A stretch of DNA of 64,000 nt from Cliona cf. orientalis. Lineage: Eukaryota; Porifera; Demospongiae; Clionaida; Clionaidae. The DNA lies in NCBI GenBank assembly GCA_963930775.1, contig OZ005690.1, positions 6,742,225-6,806,224 of the forward strand. The letters are read 5' to 3'. The position numbers were made by a program, and so were the translations under genes. Shown piece after piece: positions 33,015 to 45,400 of the stretch (position 1 is the stretch's first letter; every line of letters starts with the position of its first letter). Under the pieces are notes generated by a model. It searched no databases, was not told the DNA's origin, and worked only from the letters and a program-made list of their open reading frames with translations.

Positions 33015-33976
33015 AGGAGGAGACAAGGGCCGTGGGACTTTCAAGTTCAACTTCCAGGTGATGAATACCCAGCACCCCAACTCCCAGAAGAATACGACAC
33101 TGGTCTCCATCTTCAAAGCAGGTGATAGCATCACCAACCTCCACACAGCCCTGGATATGTACAAAATACCTATCACAGAAATGCAGGGAATGAAGCTCAA
33201 GTATGCCACAGCAATATAATATAAATGTTTTAGAATTTACAATAACAAATACACAGTGGACGTACCTTTCGTGTCTTCTTTTCGGGAGATTACGAGTTTT
33301 TGTGTAGTGTATATGGACTCAGTGGTGCAAGTGGTGAGTTCAGCCTGAGTTTACACCAAATTCCATATTCAATGGTGAATGGATTTCCAGGTCGACACAA
33401 TTGCCTGTGGTGCTTAATCCCCAGTAGCAGCCTGAAAGTACCCCTAGCAGTCCGAGGCAGATTTGCAGAGAGATCTCTCGATTCACTGAAATCAGATCAC
33501 GGCAGGTTTCTGGCTGAAGGAGGTGGTGATATAAGGAAAGCCAAGTTATTCAACAACGTCATAGAAGATTATTTCTTTGATATTCCTCTTGAAAACGTAA
33601 TTACATAAAATTATAATTAAACTTACGTTAGTAAGCAATGCTTGTACTTGAATAGGTTTGCATACCTGGTTTACATCTTTCCTTGGGCATTTTCAATCGT
33701 CTCTGGGATTTGTTGGAAGCCGCCTGCAAACAGTTGGATGTCAAGATGGCAGAAGCCAACCTTGGTAGTGACGCTGGTGGTGGTAGTACCTTCCAACTGT
33801 ACTCAGCTGCTGTCCAACAGCACTCATACCTCAAGTCTCAGAAGGAACAGGTGACAGTCCTAGAGCAGTTGAGCACCTTTCTGACTTTAAACGGTTTGCC
33901 AGATCCTGAAAACAATGAGCTAGTTCGAGCTGCAAGGAGTGAGGCAATAACCGCTCGCAGAAGATTTGACCAAATG

Positions 33977-34504
33977 GTAATGTACACATTCACCCATACT
34001 AAATCATCGATATGCATATGACACATGCACATGAACAATCGGTACGCGCGGTCGGTACGGTATACGTACGTACGTGCGGTGGGACATGGGCCGGCGCCAC
34101 CGATAGCGCATGCGCAGATCTATCGACCTTTGTCCCGAAAGATTTGACCCTCGACTTGGCGGGAATTAGTCCACATGCACCAACGTTCAGCTGCAGAGCA
34201 GAAGTTTGATACCGGAGTGAACTCTGGTACAGCTAATGCTGCTATAGCTACTTCAAGATCGCAATAGATCAGTATTTATATATCTCAAGTTTGTTGCACA
34301 CTTTTGGCTATCCAACTATCATTACAGTGCACGGAATACAACTAAAATTTAATCTAACTTTAACAATCTCATAATATAATAGATAGTATATAAGTTATTG
34401 CTCAAAAAGTGGGGGGCCTAACCGCCCCCTCTACACCCTTGATTAGGAAGAATACGGTAATCAAAATCACACACTCAGCGACTTCAATAGCTGCAAAAGA
34501 ATGT
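33977..34504. other. Gap between the RAG1-like and TRAF-like genes
   Basis: No open frame here resembles the C-terminal third of RAG1-like proteins. A T/G-A/C-rich stretch with GTACGTACGTACG lies near 34060-34076. Confidence 0.5.
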
Positions 34505-36163
34505 TCATAGTTTAACTTTAAGAATACATAATTTAAGACAATCATCTTTTATAAACTTGGGTAGCACACTTTCGTGGGCAATGAACTTCATCTTGCCCCA
34601 TGGCTTCATTAGTCTCCTCTCATCCATCACACGACCAGCCACTTGATCTGGTGCACCTCCGTAACTAATGCATTCTGTGTAGTGTTCAGCGTCAGTCTCC
34701 TGATTCAGCAACTGAATGGTGACGGAGCCTCGAAATGGCCACTTGAGATGATTGTCGAATTCTCCTTTCATGAGGCTGAGGAAGACAGATATGTGAGTTC
34801 CCTTGCCCGTACCATCACCATGCACATTGATAGACAGCTGCATCCTACAGCCTTGGGGATACGTGTAGAAGGGGTGTGGCTTGAACCACAAGTCAGACTG
34901 AGAGAGGCGGACGGAGTAGTCTGATATGGTATAGACAGTAGGCACAATACACAAATGTGAACGAAGCTCTTGAATGCCATCGGCTCCTTCAATCTTTGGT
35001 TGGTGTAACAGTGTTTCGATCTTCTTGCTGAGTGTTTGATTTCGTTGTTCTAACTCCTTGATCTTTTCATCATGCCCCTTGATCACTTGATCACTGTTGG
35101 TACACAGTAGTTTCAAATGGTCAACTTGTCGTGTTAACTCAATGATTTCGGAAGTACTATAAGTTTGTTGTGGGTGGTGTTCAGCAGCCACTGCTCTGGG
35201 AGTGCTTTCTTTGTCAGCTGGATACCCATAGTGTGCTTTGCTGTGAGGCTCTGCTCCCCTCTGCACTTGTTTCTCCAACTCACTGACCTTTTGTGACAGG
35301 CCAGTTGTAACATCAATCAGCTTCTGACTGAAGGTTGCTAACAGAAAGAGGTGGTTTGACACATTGCTGTCCATATGGTGTTGAAGGTCATTCGGGTGAG
35401 GGGTGGCATAGCAACCAGCATACATGAAGGGACACTTGACCTTCTGCTTTGTACACTCAGTTGACATGTGTGCATCAAGGTTCTGTCGCTCGGGGTACAC
35501 CCCACAGTCATTGGGGCAAGGGACAGGGCGTGATGGACATACGGGCCAGTGGTTATCCATTACATCATCACAGGTAGATTCATATTTCGCACAATACTCA
35601 CAGCTGAATGGTCGCTTGCCACATTTCGAACCCTGATGCTGCTGAATCTCCTTTCTAGCATAGGGGGCGTAGCAGTACACACAGGCCACACTCTCATACA
35701 CACATCCATCAAGTTGTTTCTCAGGAGGTGGGTCAGAGTTCAGGTGTTTCTCCAACGCTCTCAGCTCACCCCTCCACTCACAACCAGCATCGTTGTGCGT
35801 GCACAAGACTATGAAATCATATAATCTCTGTTGCAGACGTTTATCATGAAAAACATTAAAGCCTTGTTCATTGCAAGTAGGGCAGGGCTTGTTCTGCTCC
35901 TTGACACGCTCGATGCAGGTCCGGCAGAAGCTGTTTCCACAGCAGGTGGCCTGGTGGGGCTCACGGAGAATGTGCAGACATATAGGACACTCAAACTGAA
36001 GCTCACGAGGCTTGTCAACAAATTCACACTCGAACCCTGTCTCAAGAGGTCTTCGCCTTGCCTGGAGAGTGGAGAATGGTGGAATCTGATCGCCTGCTTC
36101 AGACTCAGCTATTGATGCAGCACATGAAGTACCGGTCTCCGGGCCGCCGGGGAATTCTGCCAT
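34505..36163 (-). CDS. TRAF-like RING, zinc-finger, coiled-coil and MATH protein
   Basis: A single uninterrupted frame of 552 residues from ATG (36163) to TGA. Domains in order: short Pro/Gly-rich N-terminus; RING at about 59-98 (CPICLHILREPHQATC, FCRTC, CPTC); TRAF-type zinc fingers at about 115-285 (repeated C-x-x-C .. H-x-x-x-C, e.g. CEYC, HWPVCPSRPVPCPNDCG, KCPFMYAGC); coiled coil at about 285-400 (LSQKVSELEKQV, DEKIKELEQRNQTLSKKIE); MATH/TRAF-C-like domain to the end (WPFRGSVTIQLLNQ). This is the layout of TRAF ubiquitin ligases and adaptors of TNF/Toll-type receptors, nearest in look to TRAF4 or TRAF-like proteins of invertebrates. I chose this ATG because it is the first in frame and sits in a good context (GGAAATGG); the frame is open a little further upstream without an ATG. 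The absence of introns in a 1.66-kb coding region contrasts with its neighbours. Confidence 0.9.
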   Translation of the reverse strand: MAEFPGGPETGTSCAASIAESEAGDQIPPFSTLQARRRPLETGFECEFVDKPRELQFECPICLHILREPHQATCCGNSFCRTCIERVKEQNKPCPTCNEQGFNVFHDKRLQQRLYDFIVLCTHNDAGCEWRGELRALEKHLNSDPPPEKQLDGCVYESVACVYCYAPYARKEIQQHQGSKCGKRPFSCEYCAKYESTCDDVMDNHWPVCPSRPVPCPNDCGVYPERQNLDAHMSTECTKQKVKCPFMYAGCYATPHPNDLQHHMDSNVSNHLFLLATFSQKLIDVTTGLSQKVSELEKQVQRGAEPHSKAHYGYPADKESTPRAVAAEHHPQQTYSTSEIIELTRQVDHLKLLCTNSDQVIKGHDEKIKELEQRNQTLSKKIETLLHQPKIEGADGIQELRSHLCIVPTVYTISDYSVRLSQSDLWFKPHPFYTYPQGCRMQLSINVHGDGTGKGTHISVFLSLMKGEFDNHLKWPFRGSVTIQLLNQETDAEHYTECISYGGAPDQVAGRVMDERRLMKPWGKMKFIAHESVLPKFIKDDCLKLCILKVKL

Positions 36164-36674
36164 TTCCTTTGTGCAAAACACATATGCACCTGTCAGTGGT
36201 TTATTAAAAGGAAATGGAGTCTAAATGATAGCATGAGGCATGTGGCTCCTATATATAGGACATCAGATAGCTATTAGATCTAGCATGCTCTAAACCTACA
36301 GTGCTCTTTAATTAGAAGAACACCGTGGATACAACCATAATATTATTAAGTTTGTCAAGTACTGACCCAGTTTGAAATATTATTGGATCTACAACTCACC
36401 TTCAACGAGCCAGCTAGTATCGAAAGCCTTCACAGCAGGGGATCTGACTCACAGTCAATGATCCGCATTGATTGACCGCACCCATGATACGCCGTATATA
36501 CGACCGTGACGCAGTTATATCATACACATGGAGGAGCCGGAGTAATCCGCACACGCGTATACATGTATACGTAAACATTATTAGTACATGTATTCATGAT
36601 GTTGCAGCATTGTGTTATGTACAGCATAGTAAGCACAGACATAGCTGTAGCTATTAAAGGCACTAAATTTATAA
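36164..36674. other. Intergenic region between the TRAF-like gene and the elongase gene
   Basis: About 500 bp with no exon. It should contain the promoter of the TRAF-like gene (- strand) and the 3' UTR of the elongase gene; no specific motif was found. Confidence 0.5.
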
Positions 36675-38973
36675 TCATTCATCCTTCTTGGCGTCAATTA
36701 GAGCGCCATTTGCCTTCACTGTTCTTGAATAGAGATCCCCAACAGTAGCTGAAGATTGGCCAGTGGTTGACTTGTGATGCTGACCCATGGGCTTTGTTAT
36801 AATATAGGAACGAATGAAGAAATTCATAAATAGAATGAAGAGGGAGCTGAGGTAAATGACACACGACCACTCTGCCCTCTTATCATAGTCACAGTCAGTG
36901 TAGATGGCGTAGGCATTCTGTGCAATCACTATGAAGAACTGCATCTGTAAAATTAAATAATCATTTTATACTATTATAATGTAGCTGATTACTGTATATA
37001 GCTAATTCTATTGCTGTGGTAGCTATAGATTAGAGATCATGAATGTTGTTTACACAATAATTATTGGTATGGTGATCTTTAAAGCCATGCATATAGGTTT
37101 ACCCTTGTGGGGTGATCAAAATAGTCAGATCAAAATTTAATAGTAGATATGAATTCATTTATGTGGCTCATCCACCCCATGAAAAGTAGTGAGTACACCC
37201 CCTGCTCCACCTCCACATGCATGGCTATAGCAGCTATGTGCATGAAAGTTTAATGGCAGCTTGCATTAAATTTATTACAGTCAGTATCATGTATGTACAA
37301 TAGTAGCTAACTGCTTGCAATACAGTCACATCATAAGCGCTATAAATTAGGATGTGAGTCTGATGAGAATCAGATGGATGTTGAAATCAGGCAAGAGAGA
37401 AATAAGTGCATCAGAGGAAAGCTCTTTTCTCTTTCTTCATTTGTTTTTCCTCTTGCCTGATTTTGGAACTGACATTAATCTTTTGTATGTTCTTACCATC
37501 TGAAGCATAGTGACATACTTCTTCCACCAGAGATACTTTCGCACTGTTTCTCCAAGGGCAGATAGCATGTAGTAGGTATACATGATGGTGTGCACAAAGC
37601 AGTTTAGCATCGGAGAGAAGAAGGCTGTAAAAATTGCGATAAAATTATAGGCCATGTATGACAATAATTGTAACATTGTAGAATATTAAAAATTGTGCAT
37701 GATGAGTAGCCTCGTATCCAGGCTATCCCATGCGTGCAACGTTGAAAAATATGGGATGGTCTGGATATGAGGCTATACACAATGAGGTGACACAGTCATG
37801 CATGTTAACAATGAACCTAATACTACAAGCGTGCATGATGTGATGACTGAGCAAACTTAAAAGCTTATGCATAATACTGCACAATGTCATGCTCCATTCA
37901 TATGCATGGCATGTGCTGCTACCTCAACACATGCTCAGCATCGATCACTGCTGCACACAAGCTCTCATCTATTCTGCAGACATGCACACACACATGCATG
38001 CACTAACCACTTAATTATTGTACAACTCAACACATGCTCAGTATATATCAATCACTGCTGCACACACTGTCAAGCGCTCATCTATGCTGCAGATATGCAC
38101 GCACACGTGCACTAACCGCTTCCTCCTGCAAACCATTTTGCAGCTATCCACCAGATGAAGAACATGCTGACATGATGGTAGACATGAAGGAACGTTATTT
38201 GGTTGTTCTTCTTCCGCAGTATGAAGAATATTGTATCCAAATATTCTATTAACTTGGAGAAATAGAAAAGCCAAATACCAGCTGCAAGCTGAGGAAGGGG
38301 AGGGGTGGAGAAGGGGAGTGGGAGAGAATGAAGGGGTGGGTGTGGAGTAATTGTATGCATAATAATAATTATTAAGATCCAGGACTTACCCTCATAGACC
38401 ACTCATCTGTTCCATAATGGAGTGGATCACACAGATAAGTATACTTAAGTGCCAACGATGAAAGAAATAGCTGCAGAAAATCAAAGGCGTGTAGTTCTGG
38501 GGTGCTCAATAATAGTATTATATTTTATTAAGATTACCTCCTTAAGCATGTACACTGATAGCAGAACCATGCCACAATTATAAACGATGAGAACACCTTT
38601 CAGTTCAAATGGCTGCCTCTTTGCCATCAGCTTGGGTCCAATGAAGCAGATGATCATGTACAAGATGCACAAGCTCAGCATTGGCCAAGGAGAGTAAACC
38701 AGTGGCCAGTCTTGGACTCGAGGATCTAATATGCATATAGTTCAGTGATACAGTCCAGTGGAGCACATAAGTATAACAAACTGGTCAATGCAATTTAAAT
38801 CACAATAATTTTTTTCAATTATTGTTTGCAATGTATATGGCCAGGAAGCCTATATAGCTACTAGTAGTGTTGCAGCTCTTCAACTTCCACTCACCTCCAT
38901 TCTCTATGGAATGATCAATACTAGCTTTGATGGCTTCAAATCTCTCATACCAAACATTCAACAGTGCCTCCAT
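36675..38973 (-). CDS. ELOVL4-like: Very-long-chain fatty acid elongase, ELOVL4-like (complete)
   Basis: Exons on minus: 38973-38895, 38725-38538, 38470-38390, 38288-38117, 37624-37497, 36944-36675. Junctions are GT-AG and in phase; 305 residues. It catalyses the condensation step of fatty acid elongation in the ER membrane. Visible family features: DPRVQDWPL near the start, [18 protein letters not shown], the histidine box [25 protein letters not shown], and [17 protein letters not shown]; several hydrophobic membrane segments; and a C-terminal KKDE, a dilysine KKxx ER-retrieval signal. Length fits ELOVL4 (about 300-315). It lies head to head with the second elongase gene (start codons 521 bp apart). 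Compared with that gene it lacks one intron: its 172-bp exon 4 equals the 57 + 115 bp exons 4 and 5 of the paralogue. The other compared internal exons (188, 81, 128 bp) are identical in length. Confidence 0.92.
37711..37776. repeat. Hairpin element in intron 5 side of the minus-strand elongase gene
   Basis: TAGCCTCGTATCCAGGCTAT, continuing CCCAT, pairs with ATGGGATGGTCTGGATATGA, continuing GGCTA, across a loop containing GTGCAACGTTGAAA. Related hairpins lie at 40555-40592, 53025-53095 and 56161-56218. Confidence 0.65.
37924..38120. repeat. Tandem duplication of about 105 bp beside a splice donor
   Basis: The phrase CAACACATGCTCAG .. TCACTGCTGCACACA .. CTCATCTAT .. CTGCAGA .. TGCACTAACC occurs at 37924-38010 and again at 38031-38117. 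The second copy reaches the 5' splice site of exon 4 of the minus-strand elongase gene (GTTAGT, read as ACTAAC on +). Confidence 0.75.
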
Positions 38974-39494
38974 CTTCAAGTGTATTATGATTACTGCAGT
39001 AGCCCCACCCAGTTTTGTTGCATGCAAAAAAAAGAGGTGTGCCTCACATGACCGGATGAGAAACGTATTACACGAAGCAATCAAACAGCATTTGTACCTG
39101 TAGGGGGCGTACAGCAGATGCTGGGGCGGGGCTTGTAAGGTTGACCTTTCTGCATGGCTGCATTGTGGGGGTGTTGCCTGCAGCAATCGCTCGTGTAAAC
39201 ATCGGTCGACTGCTGACCTCCTGACTCTCATGTGGGCTGCTTTGCGTGCACGCACGCGGGCGGGACCCGTGTTCATGTATATTAATAGCACGAGTTTAGA
39301 ATCTCACCCCTTTCTGCACCACTCAGCCTATAGCCAAGCCAATCTCTACTACCTATCAACACTCTAAACTGCCTTCTGTGCTCTGAATCAGCTGCTGTGC
39401 AACCTTCCAGATGCAAAGCAACTTCTAGACTGGACCATCTAGATGCTAATCATTTGCTGAAGTCCCTATAATATTTCAACAGAAATTTGCAAGC
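38974..39494. promoter_or_regulatory. Shared upstream region of the divergent elongase genes
   Basis: 521 bp separate the two start codons. The region is richer in G+C than its surroundings around 39100-39270 and has no clear TATA box on either side. It must contain both 5' UTRs and probably a bidirectional promoter; this is inferred from arrangement only. Confidence 0.55.
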
Positions 39495-42400
39495 ATGGCT
39501 GCACCCCAGTCGACATCATTAAGATCTGAACTCGATGTTGTACTAAGTAATCCTGGAGACTTCTACAACATCATCATGGAGAGAAGTGGTATGCACGAAT
39601 ATGTAAATTAATCAATAATAATATTATGACATGTATGCCCAGGACCTGACATGTGATCAAATTTAAATTGATATTATCATACTGCTTGAAATGCTGTTAT
39701 CATTATTCAATATTAGTCATATTATTCCCTGTCTTTATTACTTTGTGTACAGACCCCAGAGTGAAGGACTGGTTATGGATGCAGTCGCCTATCCCAACAA
39801 TCTCTCTTATTCTCCTCTACCTGCTCTTTGTACGTTACGCTCCTCGTTTCATGAAGGACAGACCTGCCTTTGAGATGAAGACATTTCTATTCTTCTTCAA
39901 TACAGCAATCGTCATTCTATATATTTATTTAACTAGGGAGGTAAGTCAAGCATGTAATCTTAATAATATTATATAATATCCTGAAATTAAAAATGAGGAA
40001 TTGATAATGATTCCATGTGACAACTGTTAGGACCAACCTGCCGATTATTATTCGGTTATGAGGTATAATATTCTTCACTGTATTCACTATCAAGCACTAC
40101 TGCTTAAATTTAATAATGTAACAGATATAGATCATGCCAGCTATCTATACAATGTCATACTACCACAACCCTGGGCACGATATTATCAGTGTGAGGAGTG
40201 GGCTCATCATAATCTGTGCCTTATAGCTAGCTAGTCTCAAGAACCTTCTGCAGCACTGCATGGATGTATGTCAATGCCAGCATACAGAAGCAACACATCC
40301 AATGCTGCAGAAGGGAGTGACTTTGAGACTATAGTGGGATCAGGTACACCCCTTTCTCTACTACACATATCTAAAGTTTAATTGTTATATACTGAGCAGC
40401 TGGAGCACCACAAACGAGGTTGGGTGATTGTGTTTGCATAGCTAATTGCATTCTAGGTCAACTATACATTTTTGCACAGGGTAGCTATGCTACTTAATCA
40501 TGATAAGGTAACTAATACCATGCTACTTCATATTAAGCATGACATAGACGTGTAGCCTTGGACAGGGCTAAAATCAGCCTGGTGTGAGGCTACTACTATG
40601 ATGATTTCGATTGGAAATGCCAGAGAAACATGGACCTATAATACCCCCTCACAAGAGAGGAGGGGTCACATCCAATTTATATTCCAGTTTTTGAGCACTA
40701 TCCAACTATTGAAGTGTGAGTGTTAACCATAATAATAATCAGTGAGGAGGCTTGTGTCCCCTGTCCCCATAATCAAAAATATGCAAGCTGAGTCAACTGC
40801 ACACAGGTGTGCTGAATAGTCTCATAGCGTAATACGGGAAACTTTGGTGAGGTTTTTAATTTGGCGATTTGGTGAATTCAGTAATAGATCGCCAAAATTA
40901 AAAACTCGCCAATTGAACTTAATGCATGCACACCTATGTATGGCGGTAAGGATTCAGATCACCAAATTTAGACTTCGCCAATAAATGTTTGCCAAAGTTA
41001 TCTGCTAACAGTAATTCATGAACAATCACAATAATATCAGTAAACATTTGAACAAGGCTGACTCTGGAACTTTGATCATACCCTTCCTCTAAGAATGGCT
41101 CATGGGAGGGCTTTAGTAGTCAGGAGAAAGGGATTGAGGGAAGGGGGTGAGGAGCATAATGCTGCTTCCCTCCTTCTTATTCATACAATAATACTTAAAA
41201 TGCGAGGTTTAACCATTAGTGTTTGCTATAAAGTTTAGGGTGCTAGTTTTTGTGGGGAATCAAATTTTTATGATTTGCAGCAGCGACGCGTTCTAAGCCT
41301 TGCACACTATCTGAAGAGTTTAAAATGGTGCCTTAGGAGGATCAGATCTGCTAGACTAATCCAAAATATATTCGCTAGGAAACCCATCACTCGTCCACTT
41401 ACTGGGAGCAACTATTTGGATTGAACCATAGAGTTAATTAACCTTAACTGAACACCATCCAATTGCATTTCAACCTCCATCATTCACACACATACACACA
41501 CAGTACATTAGTGGAATGATTGAAGCAAAATACAACTGGATTTGTCAGCCCGTGGAGTACTCATATAGTCCGGCACAAATGAAAGTAAGTATGTTGGACA
41601 ATAGTTATTACTGGTATGTCACACATTTAATTTTTGGCTTATGTTATTACCATATTTTAATTAACAGATATCTTGATTCCGAATAGGATCATAGTAGACT
41701 GGCAATAGCAAGCAGTTAAAAAATGACTAAAAGATTAAATTCCTCCTATTAAATAAAGCTGCAGAGTTAGTACATAATAAAACTAGAGCTCTAATCAGCA
41801 CACTAGCCGAGTTTATGAGTCGACGACCTTTACCTGCATTGAGATTGGGCATGCGCAGTGTCAAGTGGTGGTGATGGGCGTGGCCGATAAAACATCTGGC
41901 GTTCGTGGTACTTTAATATCAAGAGCGAAGAATCTTCGATCTATTGATGGTATTGACCACCACCTGAGATTTTAGATCTTGAGATTTTTGCCGCAACCTC
42001 CGCCAAGACTGAGTACTCTTGTTTACGCATGCGCATGAGGTACACAACGGGGACGCATGTCTAGTCTCCCACCGAACTAAAAACCCGGTAATAAACCCTA
42101 AATCTGTTTCCTTGCAGATTGCTAGAGCACTATGGTGGTACTATTTTTCCAAGTTCATTGAGTTCTTCGATACTGTAAGTGTATAATATTATTAGACAGT
42201 TTGACAACCTTTACCGGACCAGTAGGCAACGTCTGACGACCTTTACCCGTTAATTGTCTTTTCCTCTTCTTGCGATGTCTTAACGACGATCTACAGATTT
42301 TCTTCATTCTGCGCAAGAAGAACAGCCAAGTGACGTTCCTGCACGTCTACCACCATGCCTCCATGTTCTTTCTGTGGTGGATCGGAGTCAAATGGGTGGC

Positions 42401-45400
42401 TGGTGGACAGTGTGAGTCACCAATGGCTATATTGCTCCTTTGTAGACATCCATAGTTGTATTAAACTTGTCTTTCGTAGACCAAGCAGTGTCATAGTGAA
42501 TTGCATTCTATTGCACTATGCTCCCATCACTCCCATGCATTGCTATTTGAGCATATAGCACATGGGTTAATAGACTGATGACGGTGGGTGTGGTGATGGG
42601 TGTAGTCAATATATTTCAGAAGTAAATGCTGCGTTATGGGATACTACTGTAATTATCACTTGTGTAAAAGATTTGTAGACCTCCCTACCAATCGTGCCTT
42701 TTTTTCTTTTTTGACATATCCCTATTCCCATAAACTAGTACATACATCTATAATTGCTGCATTTATCACCCCTACGCATAATTCATGGTAATAGTTTTGC
42801 TGTAACAAGGGCTTTAATATAGGGGTCTATAAGCCCTAGCTTGGCTGTACCCAATCTATCTGTGAAAGAGCATACTCTTATGCAAGTTTCCACTTAGAAA
42901 AAGATTGAACTGCACGAGTGTGCAGGTGTAGGTAATCTGCCACCTGATCCTGCCCATCAGAAGTGCATCAGCCTCCCCCACAGAATGGAGAATAAGGGTT
43001 CTCTACAGTGTTCTATAAAAATAACAATTACATCATTGTCCCAGTCCTTTTCTCCCATTGGTCAATTGAATATCACCAATAATGTGTAAGGTCTGTAAAT
43101 TCAATACCCTTTTTCACACTTGCCTTACTATGGACTCTCGAGCAACATGCACACATCCACAAACCTAATTGCATTAATTTTTGTGAAATTGACATGCTTC
43201 AATTCTGGACATGCTTTCTCTGATCAATGAACTGAAGCACTAGTATTGTCACACTAATAAAGATTATGGGTTAATTATCACCATCTAGTATTACACAGTG
43301 TTGGGGGGTTAAGTGGTGATCATAGGGCTACCCAGTTCTTGGAACAGATCAAATATCTATGAGGGGAATGCCACTAACTGCATAGTGTTTTGCATTCTTG
43401 ATTTATTACAGCATGCCACCTGATAATGATTATTACTCACTGGAGCTATGTACTAAGCAGCAAGCCTAGTTAAAAATGATTTGCACATCAATGGATGAAT
43501 ACATTATAATGGGGTAACGTGACTAAAATTAATACTTGGTTATCTTTTGTACTAATCCATGCTGGCAACAATCTATCCTAGTAGAGCTCACTGACAAATG
43601 TAGGAGAGAGTTAACTATGGTTAAGCTTTACTGGTTTAACGAGTGCATATGAGCAGTTTAGCTTTCTTGACAGGCTTATCGATTGGCCTTCCAAGCATTC
43701 GCTACTGACTGTTATTTAACGAAGTGAATCTGAAGCTTTATTGTGGAATTCCACATGCCACACCCTATTCACGCCCTCCCTAGGGTTCACTGTTACCTGA
43801 CTTGATTGATAGTTATTGGTCTGAGTGGTTGTCATTATATTTGACCTGAAGCTATGGTTACCACATGTCATTTACATACAGTATCACATGTAGGATACAT
43901 AGCCTCAAGCTTTATGCCATCACGTATATTATACTTAGACACACCAGTGACACTGTGTTCATCCTAGCAATGAGCTGCTAGTCTAACTCAAACTGGTTGA
44001 CCATGCTGAACCACGTGTTTGCATAATGACATATGATTATGTAGCTGATCTTCTGTTGTGAGCTAACAGGCGGCTTAGAGGAAGGTTAATAAATATTCAA
44101 TAAGTGATTAATTTTGTTGGCCTCCTATAGAGCACTTTAGTTGGTCAGAATGTTACAACTGCAGTACAAGTACAGTTGTAGCTACATGTACATAATATGT
44201 AACCCATTGATAATAATTGTGTGACATAACTTGATGAGCTCAGTAATAATGTTTTGACTTGGTGATAGATTTAACCATAAGTGTAGCCATAGCAAAGACT
44301 GTTACTTTTTTTATTGGATTGTATGGGTGGAGGGGAGTGAATCCATGTCCCTTGTTTTACATAGAGTGTACAAACATCGTGGTATCATCTCAGTGACCTA
44401 ACATATCCTTCCCCCATGAAGTCTAAATAATCACTTCCGTGTTCACGTGAATTAGCTTAGATGGTGCTGATCTTTATTAAATTTGGTACGCTGTTGTAGA
44501 CAAATCGGATGTGAAAGCATAGTTGGGAAAATCCTAGCTTCCATATTGAGAGCAGGTACCGTTTGGTAGACTAAGTAGAATAATAAAACAAGTTTGCAAA
44601 TATCGACATGCCCATGATAATGCTATAATTTTGGTTGATATTGAGTGCAGCTCACTGTTAAGCACATAGTAAATACTTGGTGTACTTGTGTGCATGTTTT
44701 ACCGCTCTCTGTTGAACGGATTCAGCCTGGAAGGCTGACTATACTGTCAGTGATGGATCATGATACTGTAACAGAGGCTAGAGGCTAGCAGTCGATCGCT
44801 AAAATGGTAGAGACTTCAAGTAAATCTGATTCAGTGGAGAGACTTGAATGAAGTCACTCTATCTGTTCACTTTTGTCATTACGTAGTTTAGATGTCATGT
44901 CTTCCAAGCATGTTCATTTCTTGGCTCCGCCTAAGCCCATGCTTCCTTTAAAGTGCATAATTACCACAAGCTGTAAGCACAATATCGATGCACTTAACAA
45001 CAATCATCTATTATAATATACGTGACTGACATTCACAATTATTTGAAGTCCTTTTAACAACTACGTACAGAATTTAGTTTTGCAGTGCATTCCCTACATT
45101 TTATTATTGTAGTAATAATAATATTATAGTTGCTGTGGTGCGTGCAGTCACCTTGAGCTCTAGGTATACCCTGCCAAGAATGTTGTAATACTGATAACCA
45201 GCCATAAAATAACACAAATTAGAGGGGAAATTCCAACGTCCTTGTGTGCCAACTCAATTGTTATAACTATAGGCCCGTTATTAGATTCAAATGCAGAGTT
45301 AAATGATAAAATTATTATAGCCAGAATCTTTGGATGAACTAGAAAACATTCCTAAATTTGGTATCAGCTAGTGCAAAGCATAGTAACATAAGTGCTGTAA

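Larger units (their letters stand above)
30928..33976 (+). pseudogene. RAG1-like gene with Transib-type core, 3' end missing and frame broken
   Basis: Exon 1 (30928-31217) encodes a RAG1-type N-terminal zinc region: HCRVCG, IHPKSFCNPCY, WTEHTHTHAW. Exon 2 (about 31634-32277) has a basic stretch (KESKRRGRP), a RING (CPVCTNILERPVELSCG, ICSTCC, CPCC) and a zinc finger (YCGKGCGKLVRYDSYDKHV). Exons 3-8 (32341-32621, 32675-32875, 32934-33200, 33257-33333, 33391-33596, 33656-33976) join in phase to 451 codons. The core has LGGDKGRGTFKFNFQ, FRVFFSGDYEFLCSVYGLSG, HNCLWC and CIPGLHISLG, which line up with the RAG1 regions around D600, D708, the CxxC after it, and the following ALHCDIG. Problems: the RING and the basic stretch are in different frames (break between 31744 and 31870), exon 1 and 2 join out of phase, and no exon with the last catalytic Glu is visible before 34505. 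A MITE-like repeat sits in intron 1. Family assignment is by motif order only. Confidence 0.7.

Noticed and set aside
34643-36115. Plus-strand open frames across the TRAF-like gene
   Set aside because: Antisense shadows of the real coding sequence.
36164-36181. Extension of the TRAF-like frame to 36181
   Set aside because: It would start with GTG, not usual in animals; the ATG at 36163 has a better context. An upstream exon remains possible.
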